From Pseudomonas sp. GM80 (GTDB lineage: Bacteria > Pseudomonadota > Gammaproteobacteria > Pseudomonadales > Pseudomonadaceae): 64,000 nt of DNA. Positions 52,467 through 60,057 of this stretch are shown piece by piece. The stretch's first letter is position 1; the number at the start of each line of letters is the position of its first letter. The position numbers were made by a program, and so were the translations under genes. A model generated the notes under the pieces. It was not told the DNA's origin, did no database searches, and was given only the letters and a program-made list of their open reading frames with translations. The DNA is taken from positions 28,510 to 92,509 of the forward strand of contig NZ_AKJD01000015.1 in assembly GCF_000282515.1 (NCBI RefSeq), given 5' to 3'.

Positions 52467-52913
52467 ATGCAACGACTTGATTTACTGACTGCGACGAACA
52501 TGGCCAGCGATGCCATCCGTATCGCTCGGGAAACCGGGATCAAACCGCTGGGCGTCGCCGTACTGGATGCCGCCGCCCATCCCTTGGCGGTTCTGCGCGA
52601 CGAACACGCCAGCTTCCTGCGCCCGCAAATCGCCATCGGCAAGGCGCGTGGCTGCCTGGGCATGGGTTTTGGCGGACGTGAACTGGCGCGACGCGCGCAG
52701 GCCATGCCGGCGTTTTTCGATGCGATCAACAGTTTGACCGGCGGCGAGGTGATTCCGGTGGCGGGCGGCGTGCTGATTCGAAATGCCGAGGGCGTGGTGC
52801 TCGGGGCCATCGGCATCAGTGGCGATACCTCGGACAACGACGAGCGCTGCGCATTGATGGCCATCGCCAAGGCCGGATTGCTCGCCGACAGCGGCGATCA
52901 GCCAGAGGGTTGA
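52467..52913 (+). CDS. GlcG/HbpS-family heme-degrading-like protein
   Basis: A 148-residue protein. KPLGVAVLDAAAHPLAVLRDEHAS, GGRELARRAQ and VAGGVLIRNAEGVVLGAIGISGDTSDNDE match the GlcG/HbpS fold. Related proteins bind heme or accompany diol and aromatic degradation enzymes. The ATG at 52467 is preferred (AGGA 8 bases upstream); an ATG at 52452 would overlap the amidohydrolase stop. Its 3' end overlaps the convergent LysR by 16 bases. Confidence 0.8.
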   Translation: MQRLDLLTATNMASDAIRIARETGIKPLGVAVLDAAAHPLAVLRDEHASFLRPQIAIGKARGCLGMGFGGRELARRAQAMPAFFDAINSLTGGEVIPVAGGVLIRNAEGVVLGAIGISGDTSDNDERCALMAIAKAGLLADSGDQPEG

Positions 52914-53833
52914 TCGAGCAATGCGGCCTGTTCCACGAGCAGGCCGCGAAACCACTGCATGACCGGGTCGTGTGCTTGATAGGGATGCCATTGCAAGACT
53001 TGAACGGCCTCGGGAAACGCTACCGGCGCCGGGAGAATACGCAACGGATGACGCTGGGCGAAGCGTTGCGCCTGTCGTTGAAACACCGTGGCAATGCGCG
53101 CGGTGCCAACGATGAACTCCGGCATCAGCACAAAGCTTTCAACGGTCACCGCCACTTGCCGCTCAATCCCGAGTTCATGCAGGTGCATGGCGTCCATCGC
53201 CAGGTTGTGCCCGTCAGCGAACTCGCGCACCACATGCGCCGCGGCGCAATAGTCGGCCATGCTCAGTTGCTCGGCAAACTGTGGCTGTTGCGCGCAGACG
53301 ATGCAACAGAGCTGGTCCGTCATGAGCGGCACATGGGGATAGGCCGGATTCAACCGGCGCTGCGGCACGATGACGCAATCACTGCGCCGATAATCGAGTG
53401 CTTCGCTGACGACATCGCCGTCGCGCGGCACGGGCATGTCACGCAGGCTCAAGCGAATGCCCGGAGCCATGCGTGCCAATGCACGGCTGACCGCTGGCAG
53501 CAGCACGTCGGCGACGTAATCGGAGGCGACCAGGGTGATGTGCCGAGTGCAATGTGCCGGATCAAAATCCAGCGGCGCGTCGACGATTTCCCGGGTCAGT
53601 TCAAGCGCCGCACGCACTTTTGGCAGCAACGCCTGCCCCAACGCGGTGGGTTCCAGGCGTCGCCCCACTGGCACCAGTAACGGGTCATTGAAATGTTCAC
53701 GCAAACGGCCCAATGCCGAACTGGCGGCTGACTGTCCCAGGCATAGACGCTCGGCCGCCCGGCTGACACTGCACTCGCTCAGCAAAGCGTCCAGCGCAAC
53801 CAACAGATTAAGGTCGAGGCGTCGATAGCGCAT
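52898..53833 (-). CDS. LysR-family regulator (NodD/NahR-like), paralogue of the regulator at 48740
   Basis: A 311-residue LysR protein beginning MRYRRLDLNLLVALDALLSE, with QSAASSALGRLREHF completing the HTH. It shares DLNLLVALD, AAERL and the LVASDY(V/L) effector-domain start with the LysR at 48740, so both are of one sub-group. Operator site D lies about 120 bases upstream, implying control by the first LysR or by itself. It converges with the GlcG-like gene. Confidence 0.85.
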   Translation of the reverse strand: MRYRRLDLNLLVALDALLSECSVSRAAERLCLGQSAASSALGRLREHFNDPLLVPVGRRLEPTALGQALLPKVRAALELTREIVDAPLDFDPAHCTRHITLVASDYVADVLLPAVSRALARMAPGIRLSLRDMPVPRDGDVVSEALDYRRSDCVIVPQRRLNPAYPHVPLMTDQLCCIVCAQQPQFAEQLSMADYCAAAHVVREFADGHNLAMDAMHLHELGIERQVAVTVESFVLMPEFIVGTARIATVFQRQAQRFAQRHPLRILPAPVAFPEAVQVLQWHPYQAHDPVMQWFRGLLVEQAALLDQPSG

Positions 53834-53952
53834 GTCGGTTCCGTCGAAGGCGGTGGCTCAAGTGTCGGCCCGCAATGACGGGCAGGATCCACTAGAAATC
53901 ATGACCTTAACCAGCGGCTTACCGTTGCACCAATCGCGTGCTTCACTGACAG

Positions 53953-53972
53953 GTATCGTCAACGGCGATACC
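53953..53972. promoter_or_regulatory. LysR-type operator site D
   Basis: GTATCG-TCAACGG-CGATACC has the same arms and 7-base centre as sites A and B; with flanking G and C the arms are 7 bp and perfect. It lies before the second LysR gene. The GACTAAT element seen at A and B is not clear here. Confidence 0.6.
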
Positions 53973-54008
53973 AGGCGCCAGTGCGGCTCCTGGAGTAAAG
54001 AACATCGG

Positions 54009-55514
54009 CTATTGGCCGTCACGCGCAAACTGGTTACGCCCCAGCGCCTTGGCCTTGTACAGCGCCTGATCAGCCGCTTCGATGAATCCCTGCAAGTCCT
54101 CGAGTTGCGCGTCGGTTGCCGTGGCGATGCCGATGCTCACGCTCAGGCGCCCGAACGGGCTGGCGCTGTGGTTGATGTTCTCTTGCTTCAGGCGGTCGAG
54201 GATGAGTTGCGCCACCACTGCGGCACCGTCAGCGTCAGTGTCCGGCATGATGATGCCCATCTCTTCGCCGCCATAACGCGCCACCAGATCTGACGGTCGA
54301 CGCACACATTCCTCGAGGATCTTGCCGACGGTTTGCAGGCAGGCATCACCGGCGACATGACCGAATGAGTCGTTGAACAGCTTGAAGTAATCGATATCTA
54401 TCATCAGCAATGCCAGCGTCGTACCGTCACGTTTTGCGCGCCGTGCTTCGATGGCGAGACTCTCGTCAAAACAGCGTCGGTTGGCCAGCCCCATCAATGC
54501 GTCTTTCATCGCGAGCAACTCGAGTTGCCGATTGGATGAGAGCAACTGCTGCTGCGTCCCGCGCAATTGATCTTCGGCCTTGGTGCGCCGGCGGATATCC
54601 AGAATCAGGAACCAGCCGATCAAGCCTGTAAGCCCAAGTAGCCCAGCCACCACCACGGCCGACAGCAACGCCTCCAGGCGCCACGCGGCCAATGCCTCGC
54701 GTTTGCCGAGGGCGACGGTGGTGATCAAGGGCAGCCGATCGCTCTTGCGGAAGGCGTACAGCCGCTCAACGCCGTCCAGGCTGGAGGTGAACGACGCGGT
54801 GCCGACTGAGTGATCGACCAGATACTTCGCATAGATGGGCGACTTGGAAAAGTTGCGGCCCATGTCCTGCTCGCGAAATGGATAGCGAACCAGCAACGTG
54901 CCATCGGTATACGACAAGCCGATGGCGCCGTCCTGCCCGACGTCGAGCTTGCCAAACAGGCGCAGGAAGTTTTCCACCCCCAACGTCACCGCCACCACGC
55001 CGGCAAACTCGCCGTGAGCATCGTTGAAACGGCGACTGACGGTAATCACCCATTCCTGATTGGAGCGGCTCTGAATCGGTGGCCCGATGAAAGTCTCGCG
55101 GGAGGGATCATCGCGATGATGGATGAAATAGGCGCGATCACTGCTGTTCGACCCGGCGGGAATCGGCCGGTTGGAAGACATCAGCCAGCGGCCCTGAGTG
55201 TCGTAGATGGTGATGCCACTGAGCTGCGGCATCAACGGTTCCTGGCGCTTGACCAGGGTACTCAGCCGCTGAATCTGCGCGGGGCCACTGCCTTCGGTTT
55301 CCAGACGTTCGACGAGGCCGAGCAACAGCAATGAACTCTGGCGCACGATGCCTTCGGAGTACGTCGCCAACGCCTGGGTCAGGTTCAAGCCATGGACGTT
55401 GACTTCTTCCAGTGCGCGCTCTCGAGAGGCCAACACTTTCCACACCGTCAAGGACGCGAGGGAACAACCGATCACACACAACAAAAGCACAACCAGATGA
55501 GTATCACGCTTCAC
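54009..55514 (-). CDS. Diguanylate cyclase with periplasmic sensor domain
   Basis: A 501-residue membrane protein: TM1 (LVVLLLCVIGCSLASLTVW), a periplasmic dCache-type domain (about residues 35-265, with GITIYDTQGRWLMSS and YFIHHRDDPS), TM2 (LSAVVVAGLLGLTGLIGWF), and a GGDEF domain with active-site RYGGEEMGII. It makes cyclic di-GMP from two GTP. The last residue of the signature is Met instead of Phe. I take the GTG at 55514 (AAAGG upstream); an ATG at 55559 is possible. Confidence 0.85.
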   Translation of the reverse strand: MKRDTHLVVLLLCVIGCSLASLTVWKVLASRERALEEVNVHGLNLTQALATYSEGIVRQSSLLLLGLVERLETEGSGPAQIQRLSTLVKRQEPLMPQLSGITIYDTQGRWLMSSNRPIPAGSNSSDRAYFIHHRDDPSRETFIGPPIQSRSNQEWVITVSRRFNDAHGEFAGVVAVTLGVENFLRLFGKLDVGQDGAIGLSYTDGTLLVRYPFREQDMGRNFSKSPIYAKYLVDHSVGTASFTSSLDGVERLYAFRKSDRLPLITTVALGKREALAAWRLEALLSAVVVAGLLGLTGLIGWFLILDIRRRTKAEDQLRGTQQQLLSSNRQLELLAMKDALMGLANRRCFDESLAIEARRAKRDGTTLALLMIDIDYFKLFNDSFGHVAGDACLQTVGKILEECVRRPSDLVARYGGEEMGIIMPDTDADGAAVVAQLILDRLKQENINHSASPFGRLSVSIGIATATDAQLEDLQGFIEAADQALYKAKALGRNQFARDGQ

Positions 55515-55771
55515 ATTGCTACCTTTTGGAAAGTCCGGTTTTCCGTTCCAGCGACTCATGAGCGACTCAATGGCTGCAGACTCCTGCGCTCGCCGCGAGC
55601 AAGGATACAAGCAGTGGTGAAACGTTGCAGCAACAGATTGTTCAGGGAATCACTGAGTGAAGTCTCGCGACACAGGCTCAGTAACAGAATCCACGAATGA
55701 GTTGTACGATGTCCTAACACAAGGTATTACTACCTCTCCCCCAAAAACAATAAAACCACGGAGATCGCTAC

Positions 55772-56893
55772 ATGGACTCATCCCTGTCCGCCAAGCCTGA
55801 AAGCCTTGACCGCGCGGTAGGCAATACCCGCCGCAGCTTCCTGAAAAAGTCCCTCGCCGTTTCCGCCACGCTCGCTACCGTCGGCGGCACCACACTTGCC
55901 CGGGTCGCCGAGGCCGCCGAGCCCTTGAGTCAGCGCTACCCTGATCCGCTGATTCACATCCTCGATGACAGCTTCCTAGATCTGCGTATTTTCAACGCCA
56001 GCGTCGAGAAACTCGCCACCGGTATGCGCTGGGCCGAAGGGCCGGTGTGGGTCGGTGATGGCCGCTATCTGTTGGTCAGCGACATCCCCAACAATCGCAT
56101 CATGCGCTGGGACGAAATCACTGACACTTTCTCCGTGTACCGCGAACACTCCAACTTTTCCAACGGCATGTTCCGGGATCGCCAAGGACGTCTGATCGTC
56201 TGCGAAGGCTCCACCACCACCAGCGAAGGCCGGCGCATCACGCGCACCGAAGCCAATGGCACGATCACCGTGCTGGCCGACAGCTTTGACGGCAAACCCT
56301 TCAACTCGCCCAACGACATCGTCTGCAAAAGTGACGGATCGATCTGGTTCAGCGACCCGCCCTTCCAGACCGGCAACAACTACGAAGGCCACAAAATCAC
56401 CCCGAGCCAACCCCACGCTGTCTACCGCATCGACGGCGAGAGCAAAAAAGTCACGCGGGTCATCGACGACCTCAACGGCCCCAACGGCCTGTGCTTTTCT
56501 CCGGATGAAAAAACCCTGTACGTCGTCGAAGGACGCGCCAAGCCCAATCGCCTGATCTGGGCGATTGCCGTGAAGGACGACGGAACCCTCGGTGAACGCC
56601 GCAAGCACATCGAAGGGCTTGAGTACGCTGCGATCGACGGCATCAAATGCGACGAAGCGGGCAACCTGTGGTGCGGCTGGGGCGGCAATGGCGATCCCAA
56701 GGCCGATCTGGAAAAACTCGACGGCGTGCGCGTTTTCAATCCGCAGGGCAAAGCCATCGGGCACATTTCGCTACCAGAGCGCTGCCCGAACCTGTGCTTC
56801 GGAGGACGCGAAGGGAATCGGCTGTTCATGGCCAGCAGTCACTCGATCTATTCGCTGTTTGTGAATACTCGTGGGACTACGTTTGCGTTGTAA
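55772..56893 (+). CDS. Tat-exported SMP-30/gluconolactonase-family protein
   Basis: A 373-residue beta-propeller. NTRRSFLKKSLAVSATLA is a twin-arginine signal, so the folded protein is exported to the periplasm. RWAEGPVWVGD holds a metal glutamate, SPNDIVCKSDGSIWFSDPPF the Asn/Asp ligands and GPNGLCFSPDEKTLYV the later ones. Members hydrolyse gluconolactone or similar sugar lactones. CGGAG precedes the ATG. It diverges from the diguanylate cyclase and ends at a strong hairpin. Confidence 0.85.
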   Translation: MDSSLSAKPESLDRAVGNTRRSFLKKSLAVSATLATVGGTTLARVAEAAEPLSQRYPDPLIHILDDSFLDLRIFNASVEKLATGMRWAEGPVWVGDGRYLLVSDIPNNRIMRWDEITDTFSVYREHSNFSNGMFRDRQGRLIVCEGSTTTSEGRRITRTEANGTITVLADSFDGKPFNSPNDIVCKSDGSIWFSDPPFQTGNNYEGHKITPSQPHAVYRIDGESKKVTRVIDDLNGPNGLCFSPDEKTLYVVEGRAKPNRLIWAIAVKDDGTLGERRKHIEGLEYAAIDGIKCDEAGNLWCGWGGNGDPKADLEKLDGVRVFNPQGKAIGHISLPERCPNLCFGGREGNRLFMASSHSIYSLFVNTRGTTFAL

Positions 56894-56941
56894 AAGCGCG
56901 GTTCGTCTCGCGTTGGATTAGTGAGCAGCGGAACAATAGTC

Positions 56942-56967
56942 TGCCGCGCATCCGAGGATGCGCGGCA
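56942..56967. terminator. Bidirectional terminator between SMP-30 and deaminase genes
   Basis: TGCCGCGCAT pairs with ATGCGCGGCA around CCGAGG (12 bp if CC/GG pair). It lies between the converging stops at 56893 and 57008. Confidence 0.7.
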
Positions 56968-57007
56968 TTCAAGCCCAAATGGATGATGGCAGGTGCCCAA
57001 CAGCCGT

Positions 57008-57517
57008 TTACGACCAGAAGCCTTTATGCGGTTCAGCCGCCTCGCCCTCCAGCATCGGCCCCAACACACTGACCTTGCGCTGCCCCTTGGCGAATACCTC
57101 GCGGCATGGCAGCGAGAACGTCGGGTTCTCCGGATGGTCACCCGTCAATCCCAGCAACGCATGCTCCGACAAGGCATAAACCACCCGCCCGATCCCCGTC
57201 CAATACACCGCGCCGGCGCACATGCAGCAAGGTTCGGCGCTGGTGTACAGCGTGCAAAGTTCCAGCTCCTGCGGCGACAGCAGCTTGGCCGCCGCCGCTG
57301 CCGCCACCAACTCCGCGTGCTGAGTAGGATCGCCCTCCGGCGGCATGGAGTTGTTCCCCGCTTCGACAATCACCTTGCCGTTGCGGTCAGCTACCAACGC
57401 CGCGAACGGATGGCGACCGCGTTGTTTCGATGCCTCGGACAAGGCGATTGTCTGGCGCAATAACGTCAGATCCAGTTCGCTGACGCCGGCCGGGATGAGC
57501 TGAGTGAATTGATTCAT
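57008..57517 (-). CDS. Nucleoside/guanine deaminase-like protein (CDA fold)
   Basis: A 169-residue zinc deaminase. TQHAELVAA holds the zinc His and proton-shuttle Glu and AEPCCMCAGAV the two zinc cysteines. The length fits guanine deaminase or small nucleoside deaminases. AGGAG precedes the ATG. It follows an NCS2 purine permease gene by 31 bases, so uptake and deamination of a purine base are likely paired. Confidence 0.85.
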   Translation of the reverse strand: MNQFTQLIPAGVSELDLTLLRQTIALSEASKQRGRHPFAALVADRNGKVIVEAGNNSMPPEGDPTQHAELVAAAAAAKLLSPQELELCTLYTSAEPCCMCAGAVYWTGIGRVVYALSEHALLGLTGDHPENPTFSLPCREVFAKGQRKVSVLGPMLEGEAAEPHKGFWS

Positions 57518-57548
57518 GGGTAACTCCTGGGCAGTGGAAGATAAAAAG

Positions 57549-58880
57549 TCAGTCTGCTAATTCAGCGCCGATGGTTTCGGTCGATTTTTTGTCGTTGTTG
57601 AGCAGGACGTTGAGGAGGATGGCGGTGATCGCACCGAGGAAAATTCCGCTGTCGAGCACCAGTTTCAAAGTCGGGCCGACGTGCTCGAATAGAGCCGGAA
57701 AGGACATCGGCAGCACGCCAACACTGACCGACACGGCGACGATGATGCCGTTGCGCGTCCCTTCGAATTGCACCCGCGACAGCTCTTGAATCCCCGCCAC
57801 CGTGGTCATGCCAAACATGACGATCGCGCAGCCGCCGAGCACCGGCGTCGGCACTGCCGCGATCAACGCGCCGAGTTTCGGGAACAAGCCCATCAGCACC
57901 ATGATTGCCCCGGCAGCGGCCACGACGAAGCGGCTTTTCACATTGGAAAGCGCGATCAAACCGGTGTTCTGGGTGAAGGCGTTGTAGGGAAAACTGTTGA
58001 ACAAGCCGCCGAGCATGGTCGACAAACCGTCGGCGCGAAACGCGTTGCCGAGGGTTTGTTGCGTGGTCGGTTTGCCGGTCAATTTGCCGATGGCCAGGCA
58101 GTTGCCAGTGGTTTCGGCCATGATCACCAGCATCGCCAGGGTCATGATCAGAATCGGTACCGGGGCGAATTCCGGCGCGCCGAAGGCCATCGGCGCACTC
58201 AGCTCAAACCACGCGGCTTCGCTGACCCGGCTGAAATGAGTCATGCCGCAAGCCGCTGCGATCAGGCTGCCAACGAACAGGCCAATCAGCACGCTGAGAT
58301 TGCCGATAAAGCCCTTGAACTTTGCGTAAATCACCAGTGTCACACTGACCGTGGCCAGGCCCAGCAACAAGTTGGCGGGATTGCCAAAGTCCGCGGAGTC
58401 GGGATTGCCCCCACCCAACCAGATCGCCGCCGCCGGCATCAGCGAGATGCCGATAATGGTGATCAGACTGCCAATCACCACCGGCGGAAAAAACCGTAGC
58501 AAGCGGCTGAACACCGGCGCCACAGCAATCGTAATGAAACCTGCGGCAATTACCGCGCCGAAAATCTGACTGAGGCCGAATTCCTTGCCGATCATGATCA
58601 TCGGCGCCAGGGCAATGAACGAGCAGCCCTGAATCAGCGGTAACCGCGCGCCGAATTTCCAGAAACCGAGGGTTTGAATCAGTGTCGCCACGCCAGAGGT
58701 CAACAGGTTGGCGTTGATCAGCAACACGATCTGCGCCGACGTCAGCCCCATCGCGCTCCCGAGAATCAGCGGTACAGCCACCGCCCCCGCATACATCACC
58801 AGCACATGCTGCAAGCCAAACGTGAACAACTGTCGCAGTGGCAAAACCTCGTCCACCGGATGAATGCGTTGTGGGGTCAT
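57549..58880 (-). CDS. NCS2-family purine/xanthine-uracil permease
   Basis: A 443-residue permease with about 14 hydrophobic segments. FGLQHVLVMYAGAVAVPLI near the start and MAETTGNCLAIGKLTG are NCS2 signatures; the family imports uracil, xanthine or uric acid with H+. The ATG at 58880 has AGGAG eight bases upstream; the frame to 58925 lacks a ribosome site. It is the first gene of a unit with the deaminase and faces a LysR gene. Confidence 0.85.
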   Translation of the reverse strand: MTPQRIHPVDEVLPLRQLFTFGLQHVLVMYAGAVAVPLILGSAMGLTSAQIVLLINANLLTSGVATLIQTLGFWKFGARLPLIQGCSFIALAPMIMIGKEFGLSQIFGAVIAAGFITIAVAPVFSRLLRFFPPVVIGSLITIIGISLMPAAAIWLGGGNPDSADFGNPANLLLGLATVSVTLVIYAKFKGFIGNLSVLIGLFVGSLIAAACGMTHFSRVSEAAWFELSAPMAFGAPEFAPVPILIMTLAMLVIMAETTGNCLAIGKLTGKPTTQQTLGNAFRADGLSTMLGGLFNSFPYNAFTQNTGLIALSNVKSRFVVAAAGAIMVLMGLFPKLGALIAAVPTPVLGGCAIVMFGMTTVAGIQELSRVQFEGTRNGIIVAVSVSVGVLPMSFPALFEHVGPTLKLVLDSGIFLGAITAILLNVLLNNDKKSTETIGAELAD

Positions 58881-59016
58881 TTCACACGCTCCTGAAGGTG
58901 CGGCATCTGTTGAAATCGCGGGCATGCTCAGGGGCGTTTGAAGGGTAGATCCGCCCCGGAGATCGTTTGACGCGGGGCCATCTTTGAACGTTTATTGCGA
59001 TGAAACAAATTAGCAA

Positions 59017-59035
59017 CCATCGCTTTTTTCGATGG
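59017..59035. promoter_or_regulatory. LysR-type palindrome between purine permease and LysR genes
   Basis: CCATCG-CTTTTTT-CGATGG fits T-N11-A, 59 bases before the LysR start and 137 before the permease start. Confidence 0.5.
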
Positions 59036-59093
59036 CACAATCACTCATTCGTTAGCCGCTGCAACCCCCTCACCTCGACCCGGAGTTCGACGC

Positions 59094-60008
59094 TTGCGCT
59101 TCTCACTCGATCAACTGTTGATGTTCGTCCAAGTGGTCAAAAGCGGATCGTTCTCCGCCGCCGGACGCAAACTGGGCAAGACCCAATCGACCATCAGTGC
59201 GGCGATTGCCAACCTCGAAACCGACCTTGGCGTCGACCTGTTCGACCGCAGCAACCGCAGCCCTGCCCTCACCGCCAGCGGCCACAAATTACTGGTCCAA
59301 GCCGAGGCCGTACTGGAACGCTGCATGACCTTCGAAGCCCACGCCGACTGCCTGTCGGACAACGTCGAACCGAGCCTGACACTGGCGATTGAAACGCCGT
59401 ACGGCCCGATCATGCCGGTGCTCAAAGCCTTCGAAGCCGCGTTCCCCTTTGTCGACCTGATCATCCGTCACCCGGTGTACGGCGACGTCAGCGAGCTGGT
59501 CAGCAGCGGCGAAGCGGTACTTGGCGTGGCGTTCTCACTGCCCGGCTACCCCAAGGAACTGGCGTTCCAGCAGTTGGGCAAACTGATCATGCTGCACGTC
59601 TGCCACCCCGACCATGCACTGGCGCAACTCGACAACGTCAGCTTCGACGACCTGCACGTCCATCGGCGCCTGGCCTTCAGCGCCCACGCGAGCAAACTGC
59701 CGAGCAGCGAATACCTGCGCTCGACCCAGTTGTGGCAAGCGGAAAGCTATCTGGCGTTACTGGAAATGGTCCGCGCCGGACTCGGCTGGGCCACCCTGCC
59801 CCGCCAGCTTGTTCAGCGCGAACTGGCCAAGGGTGAGCTGGTGGAACTGCAGCTCTCGGCGTATCCGCATACCGACTGGCAGATTGGTGTGGATCTGCTG
59901 TGGGCGCGACAACGACCGCTGGGCAAGGCGGAGCGCTGGCTGAAGGAGAAATTGCAGGGCAACAAGGTGTATGAACTGGATCGCAATGGGCAGATCACCA
60001 CGCTTTGA
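59094..60008 (+). CDS. LysR-family transcriptional regulator
   Basis: A 304-residue LysR protein: RFSLDQLLMFVQVVKSGSFSAAGRKLG and QSTISAAIANLE form the HTH; the effector domain starts near residue 88. It begins with a TTG at 59094, supported by GGAG eight bases upstream; no ATG fits. It diverges from the purine permease-deaminase unit with a palindrome between, so that unit is its likely target. A hairpin follows its stop. Confidence 0.82.
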   Translation: MRFSLDQLLMFVQVVKSGSFSAAGRKLGKTQSTISAAIANLETDLGVDLFDRSNRSPALTASGHKLLVQAEAVLERCMTFEAHADCLSDNVEPSLTLAIETPYGPIMPVLKAFEAAFPFVDLIIRHPVYGDVSELVSSGEAVLGVAFSLPGYPKELAFQQLGKLIMLHVCHPDHALAQLDNVSFDDLHVHRRLAFSAHASKLPSSEYLRSTQLWQAESYLALLEMVRAGLGWATLPRQLVQRELAKGELVELQLSAYPHTDWQIGVDLLWARQRPLGKAERWLKEKLQGNKVYELDRNGQITTL

Positions 60009-60020
60009 CGTGGGTACAAA

Positions 60021-60040
60021 GAGGCCCGCCAGCGGGCCTC
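60021..60040. terminator. Bidirectional terminator between LysR and RND pump genes
   Basis: GAGGCCCGC pairs exactly with GCGGGCCTC around CA. On the minus strand it is followed by TTTGT, so it best serves the RND operon ending at 60058. Confidence 0.75.
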
Positions 60041-60057
60041 GATTTCAGGTTTTGTAA

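Noticed and set aside
55700..55725. GntR-type operator before the SMP-30 gene (TTGTACGATGTCCTAAC)
   Set aside because: It resembles sugar-acid regulator sites in one half only and is not a clear inverted repeat.
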